64,000 nt of DNA from Roseateles_B flavus (GCF_039872765.1 NZ_JBDPZC010000001.1:1-64000), one strand, 5' to 3'; positions 34,518 through 43,892 are shown, counted from the first letter of the stretch. The notes: generated from the sequence alone by a model not told the origin. Program-made: numbers and translations.

Positions 34518-34541
34518 AACCCCGCCCCGGCGGGGTTTTTT
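34518..34541 (+). terminator. Rho-independent terminator of the PEP-CTERM gene
   Basis: A 9-bp GC-rich stem (34518-34526 with 34529-34537) and a short loop are followed by a T-run to 34541, 20 bp after the stop codon. Confidence 0.93.
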
Positions 34542-34603
34542 CATGCCCGGCGCAGCCGGCACATGGAAGGAGAGGGCAGGAGAGGGCAGGGGCGGCGCCG
34601 GCT

Positions 34604-35458
34604 TCAGTCGCCGCCGCCGCAGGAGCTGCCACAGGAACTGCCGCAGCTGCTGCCGCCGTCACAGGCGCTGCTGCTGGTGTCGGTCCCGCAGCTGCTGCCA
34701 CAGCTGCTGCCGGACCCGCCCGATTCGCCGCGGGCCCGCGCATCGGCCTGGCGGCCCAGGCGATCCAGCTGCTGTTGCCAGGAGGCCTGCTCGGAGGCGG
34801 TCAGAAGGCCCAGGCCCAGCAGGCTGGCGCCATGCACGGCGTGCAGCTGGGTGCGGCCGCGCGGATCGCCATCGACATCCAGCACCTGGTGGCTCAGGCA
34901 TCGCAGGCCCTTGTGCCAGGCGTAGTGCCAGCCGCCCGGCATGCGCAGGAGGCGGTCGAGCTCGAAGACCAGGGGCAGGCGACCGTCCAGGGGATTGAGC
35001 TGCTCGGCGCGGCAGCAGGCGGCATAGCAGCGGCTCAGCGCATGGTCCAGCGGGCCCGGCAGCTGGGCCTCCTTCAGATGGGGCACCTCGCGGCCCAGGC
35101 GCTCGCGCTGGAAGGCGGCCAGGCCGGTGGCATCCCAGCGCAGCCAGGCGTGCCAGACGGCGTCCGCCGCCCGGCTCGGCAGGGCGCAGGGGCCGTCGGT
35201 CCGCGCGGCGGCCAGGAAGAACTGCATCAGGCCGGTGGAGGCCAGCAGCCAGTCGGCCTCCTGGCTGGGCAGGCCGGGGAATTCATCGGTGGCATGTTCC
35301 AGCCAGGCCGCATGCAGGCGCGAGGGCAGGCGCTGCTGAAGGGCCAAGGCCTGGGGGCAGCGACGCTGCAGCTGCTGGCGGGCCCGGACCGCGCTGCGGC
35401 GTTCGCGCCAGGCCGTCCAGCGCTGGAGAAGAGTGGGGGTGGCGGCAGGGACCGTCAT
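34604..35458 (-). CDS. Hypothetical protein with a Ser-Gly-Cys repeat tail
   Basis: A 284-aa protein without a signal peptide. The central part (DAVWHAWLRWDATGLAAFQRERLGREVPH) recalls the DxxWHxH region of glycine-rich-domain (GRDP-type) proteins, a weak similarity. The last 35 or so residues are built of SSCG units (GSSCGSSCG, then SSACDGG and GSSCGSSCGSSCGGGD), giving seven Cys in a flexible Gly/Ser tail. Such tails could bind metal or be modified. The start MTVPAATPTLL at 35458 is the first Met after the divergent promoter. It is convergent with the PEP-CTERM gene and divergent from the S46 peptidase. Confidence 0.75.
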   Translation of the reverse strand: MTVPAATPTLLQRWTAWRERRSAVRARQQLQRRCPQALALQQRLPSRLHAAWLEHATDEFPGLPSQEADWLLASTGLMQFFLAAARTDGPCALPSRAADAVWHAWLRWDATGLAAFQRERLGREVPHLKEAQLPGPLDHALSRCYAACCRAEQLNPLDGRLPLVFELDRLLRMPGGWHYAWHKGLRCLSHQVLDVDGDPRGRTQLHAVHGASLLGLGLLTASEQASWQQQLDRLGRQADARARGESGGSGSSCGSSCGTDTSSSACDGGSSCGSSCGSSCGGGD

Positions 35459-35623
35459 GAAAAGGGAAGAGCTGACCGTTCGGCTGCGCGCATCATGACG
35501 CGTCAGGCCCACAGTCCGCCCGGTGTTTTCCCTGGGAAGGGCCGGGCTGCCGACCATGGCTTCCGGCCTGGTGCAGGGCGGCTCCCACAATGGCCGCACC
35601 TCACGGACACGCCGAGACCCACC

Positions 35624-37708
35624 ATGCGACTGCCCAAGCCCTCCTGCCGCCCCACCCACCTGGCCCTCGTGACCAGCCTGCTGCTGAGCCCGTTGCTGGC
35701 CCAGGCCGCCGAAGGCATGTGGACCCTGGACAACCCGCCCACCGCCCTCATGCGCCAGCAGCTGGGCTTCGCGCCCGACGCGGCCTGGCTGGGCAAGGCC
35801 ATGCGCGGCTCGGCCCGCCTGGCCGGCGGCTGCTCCGGCAGCTTCGTATCCCCGCAGGGCCTGGTGCTGACCAACCACCACTGCGTGGCCGAATGCGTGG
35901 AGCAGCTCTCCAGCGCGGACAAGGACTTCATGAAGAACGGCTTCCTGGCCCGGACCCGGGACGAGGAGAAGGCCTGCCCCGCCATGGAGGTCAACCGCCT
36001 GGAGGCCATCACCGACGTCACCGATCAGGTGAAGGCCGCCACGCGTGGTCGCGAGGGCGAGGCCTTCACCAAGGCCTTCAACGCCATCCGGGCGCAGCTG
36101 ACCGCCAGCTGCGTGGGCGCTGACAGCAAGACCCAGCGCTGCGACCTCGTCGACCTCTACCACGGCGGCCAGTACAAGCTCTACCGCTACCACCGCTTCC
36201 AGGACGTGCGCCTGGCCTTCGCGCCGGAGCAGTCCATCGCCTTCTTCGGCGGCGACCCGGACAACTTCAACTTCCCGCGCTATGACCTGGACATGGGCCT
36301 GCTGCGCGTCTACGAGAACGGCCAGCCCGCCGCGGTGAAGGACTTCTTCCCGGTCAACACCCAGGGTCCGGCCGCGGGCGAGGCCGTCTTCGTGACCGGC
36401 CATCCTGGCTCCACGCAGCGCACGCTGACCGTGGCGCAGCTCGAGCAGCTGCGCGCCCAGCGCCTGCCTGAGACTCTGGTGGACATGTCCGAGTACCGCG
36501 GCCGCCTGGCCCAGTACCGCACCCAGGGCGAGGAGCAGGCCCGCATGGCCAATGCCGAGCTGTTCTACGTGGAGAACGGCATCAAGGTGCTGAGGGGCCA
36601 GCTGGCCGCACTCAACGAAGCCTCCCTGATGTCCGCCAAGCGGGCTGACGAGGCCCGGCTGCGCGCCTTCGTGGCCCGGCAGCCAGCGCTGAAGCCGTCC
36701 GCCGGCGCCTGGGACGCCATCGCCCAGGCCCTGCAGAACTACCGCAGCTACCGCACGCTGAACAACCAGCTGGAAGGCGGCCGCGCCTTCAACAGCCAGC
36801 TCTTCGGCATTGCCCGCACCCTGGTGCGCGGCGCCGCCGAGCGCAGCAAGCCCGACGCCGATCGCCTGCCCGAGTTCGCCGAGGCCGGCCTGCCCGCCGT
36901 CGAGGCCCAGCTCTTCTCGCCGGCGCCGGTCTACCCGGCCTTCGAGAAGTTCAAGCTGAGCTACTCGCTGGAGAAGATGCGCGAGCACCTGGGCGCCGAC
37001 GCGCCGGTGGTCAAGCAGGTGCTGGGCAAGGACTCGCCCGAGCAGCTGGCCGCCCGCCTCGTCGACGGCAGCCAGCTGGCCGACATCGCCCAGCGCAAGG
37101 CCCTCTGGGAAGGCGGCATGGCCGCGGTGCGCCAGAGCCAGGACCCCTTCATCCGCCTGGCCCTGGCACTGGACGAGCAGTCGCGGGCCCTGCGCCAGCG
37201 TTATGAGCGCGAGGTGGAGTCGGTGATCCAGAAGAACTCGGAGCGGGTCGCCCAGGCGCGCTTCGCGATGACCGGTCCCAAGGTCTACCCCGACGCCACC
37301 TTCACCCTGCGCCTGTCCTACGGCAAGGTGGAGGGCTGGAAGGAAGGTGACGCTCAGGTGCCGCCCTTCACCACGCTGGGCGGCACCTACGAGCGTGCCA
37401 CCGGCGCCGAGCCCTTCGCGCTGCCGGCCTCCTGGCTGGCCGCCCGGGACAAGCTCGACCAGACCAAGCCCTTCAACCTCGTCAGCACCAATGACATCAT
37501 CGGGGGCAACAGCGGCAGCCCCATGCTCAATGCGCGGGGCGAACTGGTGGGCCTGGTCTTCGACGGCAACATCCATTCCATCGGCGGCGCCTACTGGTTC
37601 GAGACGGCTCGCAACCGCACCGTGGCCGTGAACGCCGCGGCCATTGCCGAGGCCATGGACAAGATCTACGGCGCCGGCACCCTGCTGAAGGAAATGCAGG
37701 GCCGTTGA
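35624..37708 (+). CDS. S46-family dipeptidyl-peptidase
   Basis: A 694-aa exported serine peptidase of the DPP7/DPP11 family, which removes dipeptides from peptide N-termini in the periplasm. The signal peptide ends near AQAAEG (residue 29). The chymotrypsin-like halves carry the catalytic His in TNHHC (residues 83-87), the Asp in FNFPRYDLDMGLLRVY, and Ser630 in GGNSGSPMLN. The helical domain typical of S46 lies between. Length is usual for the family. It may supply dipeptides to the peptide-type permease at 29-31 kb, but that is inference. Confidence 0.94.
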   Translation: MRLPKPSCRPTHLALVTSLLLSPLLAQAAEGMWTLDNPPTALMRQQLGFAPDAAWLGKAMRGSARLAGGCSGSFVSPQGLVLTNHHCVAECVEQLSSADKDFMKNGFLARTRDEEKACPAMEVNRLEAITDVTDQVKAATRGREGEAFTKAFNAIRAQLTASCVGADSKTQRCDLVDLYHGGQYKLYRYHRFQDVRLAFAPEQSIAFFGGDPDNFNFPRYDLDMGLLRVYENGQPAAVKDFFPVNTQGPAAGEAVFVTGHPGSTQRTLTVAQLEQLRAQRLPETLVDMSEYRGRLAQYRTQGEEQARMANAELFYVENGIKVLRGQLAALNEASLMSAKRADEARLRAFVARQPALKPSAGAWDAIAQALQNYRSYRTLNNQLEGGRAFNSQLFGIARTLVRGAAERSKPDADRLPEFAEAGLPAVEAQLFSPAPVYPAFEKFKLSYSLEKMREHLGADAPVVKQVLGKDSPEQLAARLVDGSQLADIAQRKALWEGGMAAVRQSQDPFIRLALALDEQSRALRQRYEREVESVIQKNSERVAQARFAMTGPKVYPDATFTLRLSYGKVEGWKEGDAQVPPFTTLGGTYERATGAEPFALPASWLAARDKLDQTKPFNLVSTNDIIGGNSGSPMLNARGELVGLVFDGNIHSIGGAYWFETARNRTVAVNAAAIAEAMDKIYGAGTLLKEMQGR

Positions 37709-37792
37709 GCCGGGATCAAGCCCACGTCTGATTTGGGCGGCGGTCGCGCCGCTGCTGGGCTATGCTCAGGTACCACCGCCTGGATCGCCCGC

Positions 37793-38542
37793 ATGACCTC
37801 GCGCCGCCACGCCGTCCTGGCCCTCAGTTGCTGCTGCGTTCCCCTGGCCTTCGCCGGGGAGCCTCCCCTTCGGATCTCCACCCTGCTGGAGCAGGACCCG
37901 GCCACCCAGGTGGCCGAACGCGTGCTGCGCGAGGCCTACCGCCAGCTGGGCCGGGAGCTCCAGGTGCTGGGCATGCCCGGCGAGCGCTCCCTCATCAGCG
38001 CCAACACCGGCGAGACTGACGGCGAGCTTTACCGCCGCGCCGGCATCGAGCAGCTCTACCCCAATCTGCTGCGGGTGCCCGTGGCGCTGGTGCAGTACGA
38101 GATCGTGGTCTTCTCCCGCCGCTGGAACTTCAAGGTGCAGGGCTGGGAGAGCCTGCGGCCCTATCGCCTGGGCTTCGTCAAGGGCATCAAGATCATCGAG
38201 GAGAACACGAAGGGCATGCAGCTGGAGCCTGTGGCCACGCTGCAGCAGGCCTTCGTGAAGATGGAGCTGGACCGCTCGGACCTGGTCCTGTCCAACCGCC
38301 TCTCCGGCCTGGCCAGCCTGCGCCAGCACGGCATCCAGGGCGTGGTCCAGCTGCAGCCGCCGCTGGCCAGCTTCCCGGTCTTTCACTACCTGCACCGCCG
38401 CCACGAGGCCCTGCTGGCGCCCCTCACGCAGGCCCTGCGCGAGCTGGAGCGCAGCGGCTTCATCCGTCGCGCCAGCGAGGAGGTGGCGGCGCAGTACAAG
38501 GACGTTTCCGTCCCGTCGCCAGTGCCGCCAGTGCCGCAGTAG
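37793..38542 (+). CDS. Exported binding-like protein (PBP2 fold)
   Basis: A 249-aa protein with a signal peptide (MTSRRHAVLALSCCCVPLAFA) and a PBP2-like domain (RISTLLEQDPATQVAERVLREAYRQLG, LRPYRLGFVKGIKIIEENTKG, LVLSNRLSGLASL). It ends in a Pro-rich tail. Like those at 1.9, 23.5 and 24.4 kb it has no permease partner; the family is often annotated as transporter substrate-binding domain-containing. ATG 37793 is chosen for the signal peptide. It lies 84 bp after the S46 peptidase gene. Confidence 0.78.
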   Translation: MTSRRHAVLALSCCCVPLAFAGEPPLRISTLLEQDPATQVAERVLREAYRQLGRELQVLGMPGERSLISANTGETDGELYRRAGIEQLYPNLLRVPVALVQYEIVVFSRRWNFKVQGWESLRPYRLGFVKGIKIIEENTKGMQLEPVATLQQAFVKMELDRSDLVLSNRLSGLASLRQHGIQGVVQLQPPLASFPVFHYLHRRHEALLAPLTQALRELERSGFIRRASEEVAAQYKDVSVPSPVPPVPQ

Positions 38543-38686
38543 CCCGCTACAGCACCTCAGCAGGGCCTCCCGGCTCCCCGCGCCAGCCCCCCAAGGGTGT
38601 GAGGCCCTGTGACCACGAAGTGTCGCCGGGTGTCCGGACAATGCGCGGGCGGCGGAATGTCCCGCCAGTCCTTTGAGGAGTACTCC

Positions 38687-38914
38687 ATGAACAAGACCCT
38701 GACCCTGGCCCTGCTGGGCTCCGTGCTGGCCGCCCCCGCCTTCGCCGCCGCCAAGCCTTGCGAGGAGCTGAAGGCCGAGATCGCCGCCAAGCTCGACGAG
38801 AAGGGCGTCAAGAACTACACCCTGACCGTGGTCGAGAATGACAAGGTCGGCGAGGCCAAGGTCATCGGCAGCTGCGAGGGCGGCAGCAAGAAGATCACCT
38901 ACGAGAAGAAGTGA
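38687..38914 (+). CDS. DUF1161 small periplasmic protein
   Basis: A 75-aa protein with a signal peptide (cleavage near AFAAA, residue 20) and the DUF1161 pattern PCEELKAEIAAKLDEKGVKNYTL... VIGSCEGGSKKITY, with two Cys likely bridged. Function unknown; Enterobacteria have the homologue YdcA/YnfD type. GAGGAG lies 6 nt upstream of the ATG. The codon use is that of a highly expressed gene (mostly GAG, AAG, GCC). Confidence 0.9.
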   Translation: MNKTLTLALLGSVLAAPAFAAAKPCEELKAEIAAKLDEKGVKNYTLTVVENDKVGEAKVIGSCEGGSKKITYEKK

Positions 38915-39047
38915 TCGCGGCCTGTGCCAGGGGTGTTGATACGCTGATCAGCCTGTTGACACAGGGTCAGAAGAAGGGCCCGACGAGGCGTGGCCGCGGC
39001 GCAACCGCGACAATAGAGGCGCCTCCCGACTTGCCGAGTGACGCTCC

Positions 39048-39824
39048 ATGACCCTTCGCAGACGTGACCTCCTGCTTTCCCTGCTGGCCGCCGGCGGCCT
39101 GGGCACGGCCCGGGCCCAGCGCATTGCCCTGCCCGTGTGGGGCGCAGCGGTGGTCAAGGCCTACCCGCATGACCCCGGTGCCTTCACCCAGGGGCTGGAA
39201 TGGCACGGCGGGCATCTCTACGAGAGCACGGGGCTGGAGGGGCAGAGCACGATCCGCCGAGTCAACCTGGTGGACGGCCGCGTGCTGCAGAAGGTCGACG
39301 TGCCGGCCGAGCATTTCGGCGAGGGCATGACCATCGCCGGAGACGAGATCTACAGCCTCACCTGGAAGTCCCAGATCGGCTTCGTGTGGGACCTCAAGAC
39401 GCTCAAGCGCAAGCGTGAGTTCCGCTATGCCGGCGAGGGCTGGGGCCTGACGCACAACGGCGAGCAGCTCATCCTGAGCGACGGCACGGCGCAGCTGCGC
39501 TTCCTGGATCCGGCCACGATGAAGGAGGTGCGGCGCGTCTCCGTGAGCGCCCTGGGCCGCCCGCTGGACCAGCTCAACGAGCTGGAGTGGGTGGACGGCC
39601 AGGTCTGGGCCAACGTGTGGCAGCAGGACGTCATCGCCCGCATCGACCCGGTGAGCGGCCAGGTGCGCGGCTGGATCGACCTGCGCGGCCTGCTTCCGCA
39701 GGCGCAGGCGCGCCAGGCCGATGTGCTCAACGGCATCGCCTACGACGCTGCCGGCAAGCGAATCTTTGTGACCGGCAAGCTCTGGCCGCAGCTCTTCGAG
39801 ATCCGGCTGGTGCCGAGGGCCTGA
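39048..39824 (+). CDS. Glutaminyl-peptide cyclotransferase (plant/bacterial type)
   Basis: A 258-aa exported five-bladed beta-propeller enzyme that forms N-terminal pyroglutamate. The signal is RRRDLLLSLLAAGGLGTARA. Family motifs are HDPGAFTQGLEWHGGHLYESTGLEGQS, EHFGEGMTI, YAGEGWGLTHNGEQLILSDGT and LNELEWVDGQVWANVWQQDVIARIDP, with LNGIAYD near the end. A CGACAATAG -10-like element lies near 39008. It is convergent with paaZ, 20 bp apart. Confidence 0.93.
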   Translation: MTLRRRDLLLSLLAAGGLGTARAQRIALPVWGAAVVKAYPHDPGAFTQGLEWHGGHLYESTGLEGQSTIRRVNLVDGRVLQKVDVPAEHFGEGMTIAGDEIYSLTWKSQIGFVWDLKTLKRKREFRYAGEGWGLTHNGEQLILSDGTAQLRFLDPATMKEVRRVSVSALGRPLDQLNELEWVDGQVWANVWQQDVIARIDPVSGQVRGWIDLRGLLPQAQARQADVLNGIAYDAAGKRIFVTGKLWPQLFEIRLVPRA

Positions 39825-39844
39825 GCCCCCGGCGCCTGGCGTGA

Positions 39845-41899
39845 TCAGCCGTTCTTCTTGGCCACCAGGGTCAGGATGTCATAGCTCGCGACCAGCTCGC
39901 CGCGCTGGTTCATCACCTGCACGTCCCAGGCCACCACGCCCTGCGGCGGCTGGTCGGGGCGGTTGCCGCGGTCGATGCGGCGCTTGCAGGTGAGGCGGGC
40001 CTGGATGGTGTCGCCGATGGCCACGGGGTTCACGAAGCGCAGCGTGTCCAGGCCGTAATTGGCCAGCACGGGGCCCGGCGCGGGCGAGACGAACAGCCCG
40101 GCGGCAGCCGACAGCACGAAGTAGCCGTGCGCGATGCGCTGGCCGAATTGCGTGTCCTTGGCGGCGACCTCGTCGAAGTGCATGTAGAAGTAGTCGCCCG
40201 AGACACCGCCGAAGTTGACGATGTCCGCTTCGCTGACGGTGCGGCGGTGCGTGAGCAGCGAGTCGCCGACCTGGATCTCCTCGAAATACTTGCGGAAGGG
40301 ATGGACCACGTCTTCCTGCACCTTGCCGCCGCGCTGGTACTCGCCGGTGATGGCGGTCAGCATGGTGGGCGAGCCCTGCACGGCCACGCGCTGCAGGTAG
40401 TGCTTGACGGCGCGGATGCCGCCCAGCTCCTCGCCGCCGCCGGCGCGGCCCGGGCCGCCGTGCTTGAGCATGGGCAGGGGCGAGCCGTGGCCGGTGGATT
40501 CCTTGGCGGCGTCGCGGTCCAGCACGTGGATGCGGCCATGGAAGGCGCCGGCATGCATCACCGCTTGCGCGGCCAGGGCCGGCGTCTTGGTGATGACCGA
40601 GCCCACCAGGCTGCCGCGGCCCTTGGCGGCCAGGTGCAGGGCCTCGTCGAAGTCCTCGTAGGGCATCAGCGTGGACACGGGCCCGAAGGCCTCGACGCTG
40701 TGCACCGTCTCGTTGGCCAGGGGGTTGCGGCACAGCAGCAGCGTCGGCGCGAAGAACGCACCCTCGGCCACGCCCTCGCCCACAGGCGTGAAGCCGTCGC
40801 GGGCGCTCAGCAGCACCTCATTGCCTTGCGAAAGAAGGGCCACGCGCTCGGTGACGTCGTCCTGCTGCTCGCGCGAGGCCAGCGCGCCCATGCGCACGCC
40901 CTCGACGGCGGGGTCGCCCACCTTGATCTTGGAGAGCCGCTCACGCAGCTTCTCGCCCACGGCATCGACCAGGTGGCGCGGCACGATGGCGCGGCGGATG
41001 GCCGTGCACTTCTGGCCGGCCTTGGCGCTCATCTCCTTGGCCACTTCCTTGACGAAGAGCTCGAACTCGGGGTCGTCCGTCGTGACGTCCGGCGCGAGGA
41101 TGGCGCAGTTGAGGCTGTCGGCCTCGGCGTTGAAGGGGATGGAGCGCGCGATCAGGTTCTTGTTGACGCGCAGCATGGCGGCGGTGTCGGCCGAGCCGGT
41201 GAAAGTGACGACGTCGGTCTCCTCCAGACGGTCCAGCAGGTCGCCCGAGCTGCCGATGATGAGCTGCAGCGCGCCCTCGGGCAGCAGGCCCGACTCCTGG
41301 ATCAGGCGCACGCAGGCCTCGGCCACATAGCTCGTGGCGGTGGCCGGCTTGACGATGCTGGGCATGCCCGCCAGGAAGGTGGGGGCGAACTTCTCCAGCA
41401 TGCCCCACATGGGGAAGTTGAAGGCGTTGATGTGCACGGCCACGCCGCGCTTGGGCACCAGCACGTGGCTGCCCCAGAAATGGCCTTCCTTGCCCAGCTG
41501 CTGGGCCGGGCCCTCGTGGACCACGTTGCTGGAGGGCAGCTCGCGGCGGCCCATGGAGGCGTAGGCGTAGAGGGTGCCGATGCCGCCCTCGATGTCGATC
41601 CAGTTGTCCGGCCGCGTGCCGCCGGTGTGCACGGAGATGGCGTAGAGCTGTTCCTTGCGCTCCATCAGGTAGGCGGCCAGGGCCTTGAGCGTGGCGGCGC
41701 GCTGCTGGAAGGTCGACTTCAGCAGGGTAGGCAAGGCCTGACCCCGGGCGTAGGCCAGGCTTTCGCCGAAGTCCAGGCTCTCGGCATGCGTCTGGGCGAT
41801 CAGCCGGCCATTGAGCGCGCTGTGCAGGCCACGCGCGGCCTGGCTGCCGACCCAGCGGCCGGCGATCAGGCTTTGAAGAACAGGGACGTTGGCGCTCAT
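39845..41899 (-). CDS. paaZ: Bifunctional oxepin-CoA hydrolase/semialdehyde dehydrogenase PaaZ
   Basis: A 684-aa ring-opening enzyme of the aerobic phenylacetyl-CoA pathway. Residues 1 to about 530 are an aldehyde dehydrogenase with catalytic Cys298 (GQKCTA) and Glu259 (FNAEADS); residues about 545-684 are an (R)-enoyl-CoA hydratase (MaoC-like) domain (FGGVSGDYFYMHFDEVAAKDTQFGQRIAHGYFVLS) that hydrolyses oxepin-CoA. Both active centres are present, so the enzyme is complete. GGAGGAG precedes the ATG. It lies downstream of the ABC binding protein gene and its terminator, so it is probably a separate transcript. Confidence 0.97.
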   Translation of the reverse strand: MSANVPVLQSLIAGRWVGSQAARGLHSALNGRLIAQTHAESLDFGESLAYARGQALPTLLKSTFQQRAATLKALAAYLMERKEQLYAISVHTGGTRPDNWIDIEGGIGTLYAYASMGRRELPSSNVVHEGPAQQLGKEGHFWGSHVLVPKRGVAVHINAFNFPMWGMLEKFAPTFLAGMPSIVKPATATSYVAEACVRLIQESGLLPEGALQLIIGSSGDLLDRLEETDVVTFTGSADTAAMLRVNKNLIARSIPFNAEADSLNCAILAPDVTTDDPEFELFVKEVAKEMSAKAGQKCTAIRRAIVPRHLVDAVGEKLRERLSKIKVGDPAVEGVRMGALASREQQDDVTERVALLSQGNEVLLSARDGFTPVGEGVAEGAFFAPTLLLCRNPLANETVHSVEAFGPVSTLMPYEDFDEALHLAAKGRGSLVGSVITKTPALAAQAVMHAGAFHGRIHVLDRDAAKESTGHGSPLPMLKHGGPGRAGGGEELGGIRAVKHYLQRVAVQGSPTMLTAITGEYQRGGKVQEDVVHPFRKYFEEIQVGDSLLTHRRTVSEADIVNFGGVSGDYFYMHFDEVAAKDTQFGQRIAHGYFVLSAAAGLFVSPAPGPVLANYGLDTLRFVNPVAIGDTIQARLTCKRRIDRGNRPDQPPQGVVAWDVQVMNQRGELVASYDILTLVAKKNG

Positions 41900-41929
41900 G
41901 GCGGCTCCTCCGGAATCAACTGGGAATGG

Positions 41930-41958
41930 GTGAAAGAAAGGCCCCGCGGCTGCGGGGC
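41930..41958 (-). terminator. Terminator of the binding-protein gene at 42006
   Basis: On the minus strand GCCCCGC-AGCC-GCGGGGC (41941-41958) is followed by CTTTCTTTC. It lies 48 bp after the stop of the binding-protein gene and 31 bp before the paaZ start codon. Confidence 0.75.
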
Positions 41959-42005
41959 GTTTCGAGGGGCGGCGCCCCCGGGGAGCGCTGCCTTCAGAAG
42001 AGGGA

Positions 42006-43157
42006 TCAGGGCTGGTACTTCCAGGTCCCGTTCTCGATCTTGACCATCACGCGGGCACGCTGGTCCAGGCCGAGGTGGTCCTTGTCGGACATGCTGAACA
42101 CGCCGTGCGCGCCGGGCATCTCCTTGACGGCCTCCAGGGCGTCGCGCAGGGCGGCGCGGAAGGCGGGCGTGCCGGGCTGGGCCTTCTTGACCGCGGCGGG
42201 GATGGCCGCCTGCAGCAGCTGGCCGGCGTCCCAGGCATGGCCGCCGAAGGTGGAGACCGAGCCCTTGCCGAAGGCGGCCTCGTACTTGGCCGCGTAGTCC
42301 AGGGCGCTCTTCTTGACCGGGTGATCGGCGGGCAGCTGCGTGGCCACCAGCACCGGGCCCGAGGGCAGGAAGGTGCCTTCCACGTCCTTGCCGCCCACGC
42401 GCAGGAAGTCGTTGTTGGCCACGCCGTGGGTCTGGTAGAACTTGCCGGTGTAGCCGCGCTCCTTCAGCGTCTTCTGGGGCAGGGCGGCGGGCGTGCCGCT
42501 GCCGGCCACCAGCACGGCGTCGGGCTTGGCGGCGAGGATCTTGAGCACCTGGCCGGTCACCGAGGTGTCGGTGCGGTTGTAGCGCTCGTTGGCCACGATG
42601 GTCAGGCCCTTGGTCGAGGCGACCTTGTTGAACTCGTTGTACCAGCCCTCGCCGTAGGCATCGGCGAAGCCCACGAAGCCCACCGTCTTCACGCCCTGGC
42701 TGGCCATGTGCGAGGCGATGGCCAGGGCCATCATGATGTCGTTCTGCGGCGTCTTGAAGACCCAGCGCTTCTTGGCGTCGATGGGCTCGACGATGCGGGC
42801 CGAGGCGGCCATGGAGATCATGGGCGTCTGGCTCTCGGCCACGGCGTCGATCATGGCCAGGCTGTTGGGCGTCACGGTGGAGCCCACGACCACGTCCACC
42901 TTGTGCTCGGTGATCAGCTTGCGGGTGTTGGCCACGGCCGTCGTGGTGTCCGAGGCGTCGTCCAGCACGATGTAGTTGACCTTCTGCCCGGCGATGGTGG
43001 TGGGCAGAAGGGTGAAGGTGTTCTTTTCGGGGATGCCCAGGGAGGCGGCCGGGCCGGTGGCCGAGACGGTCACGCCCACGTTGATGTCGGCCAGGGCCTG
43101 GCCCATGAGTGCGGCGGTGCCGGCCAGCGCCAGCAGGGTCTTCTTCATCAGCTTCAC
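42006..43157 (-). CDS. ABC transporter substrate-binding protein, branched-chain amino acid type
   Basis: A 383-aa periplasmic protein of the Peripla_BP_6 (LivJ-like) group: signal peptide ending near QALA, then INVGVTVSATGPAASLGIPEKNTFTLLP, DDASDTTTAVANTRKLI and a C-terminal WKYQP end. Aromatic acids are common ligands of this group in aromatic-degradation loci, and its place between paaR and paaZ points to phenylacetate or a precursor. The start is a GTG at 43157: AAGGAG lies 5 nt upstream of it, while the ATG at 43148 is too far from it. No permease or ATPase gene is present. Confidence 0.9.
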   Translation of the reverse strand: MKLMKKTLLALAGTAALMGQALADINVGVTVSATGPAASLGIPEKNTFTLLPTTIAGQKVNYIVLDDASDTTTAVANTRKLITEHKVDVVVGSTVTPNSLAMIDAVAESQTPMISMAASARIVEPIDAKKRWVFKTPQNDIMMALAIASHMASQGVKTVGFVGFADAYGEGWYNEFNKVASTKGLTIVANERYNRTDTSVTGQVLKILAAKPDAVLVAGSGTPAALPQKTLKERGYTGKFYQTHGVANNDFLRVGGKDVEGTFLPSGPVLVATQLPADHPVKKSALDYAAKYEAAFGKGSVSTFGGHAWDAGQLLQAAIPAAVKKAQPGTPAFRAALRDALEAVKEMPGAHGVFSMSDKDHLGLDQRARVMVKIENGTWKYQP

Positions 43158-43233
43158 GGTGTCTCCTTGTGTTGGTCTTGCCAGTGTGTGCAGGATGCGG
43201 ATCCTCGCGCGGTGATCGTCGGTGCGAAAGCCT

Positions 43234-43842
43234 TCACGAGACTTTCGCCGTGCCCACGGCCCCGAGGCCGCCGAAGAAGAGGTCGGCCACCATGGGCGCG
43301 ACCGAGTCGTAGCTGAGCTCGCCGTCGGGCTTCAGCCAGGTGAAGGTCCAGTTGATCATGCCGAACAGCAGCATGGTCAGCGGCTTGTGCAGCTTGGCGG
43401 CCTGCAGCTCCGGGCGGACGGCGGCCACCGCCTCGGCGAAGGCGTTGACCACCTGGCGCTCGACGGCCAGCAGGCGCTCCTGGTCGGCGCCCTCGAGGAA
43501 CTTGACGTCCTCCGTCAGCACCCGGTGCTCGTTCTGCGCCTCGCCATAGGCCTGCATGAAGCGGGCGATGAGGGTGCGCAGATGCGGCTCGGGGGCCAGG
43601 TCTTGCCCCTTCACCTCGGCCACGAGGGCCGCCAGGCCCTGGACGTGGGTCTCGCAGATCTGCACCAGCAGCTCGTGCTTGTCCCGCACGTAGTGGTAGA
43701 GCGTGGGCTTGCTCACCGCGCAGGCCTCGGCCACCTGGTTCATGGAGGTGCCGGCATAGCCTTGCGCGGCGAACAGCCGCGCCGCCTGCGCCAGGATCTG
43801 GTCGCGGCTGGCATCGAATCCGGGGGCTCTGCCTCTGGCCAT
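43234..43842 (-). CDS. paaR: TetR-family regulator of phenylacetate genes, PaaR
   Basis: A 202-aa TetR repressor: N-terminal HTH at residues about 12-58 (ILAQAARLFAAQGYAGTSMNQVAEACAVSKPTLYHYVRDKHELL) and a helical ligand domain. In Burkholderiales the paa genes are controlled by a TetR-type PaaR that releases DNA on binding phenylacetyl-CoA; position next to paaE and a TetR-type operator upstream of paaG support the name. ATG 43842 is used rather than a TTG at 43854. It follows paaE after a 213-bp gap holding a hairpin element. Confidence 0.88.
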   Translation of the reverse strand: MARGRAPGFDASRDQILAQAARLFAAQGYAGTSMNQVAEACAVSKPTLYHYVRDKHELLVQICETHVQGLAALVAEVKGQDLAPEPHLRTLIARFMQAYGEAQNEHRVLTEDVKFLEGADQERLLAVERQVVNAFAEAVAAVRPELQAAKLHKPLTMLLFGMINWTFTWLKPDGELSYDSVAPMVADLFFGGLGAVGTAKVS

Positions 43843-43892
43843 CTTTCTGTTCAACTTTCTGTCGTGGCTGCCGCTCGTGTCCTCATCGAGAG

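Noticed and set aside
38943..38961. Promoter or operator after DUF1161 (GCTGATCAGC palindrome and TTGACA)
   Set aside because: The palindrome is short and TTGACA has no -10 at 16-18 bp; not enough to call a site.
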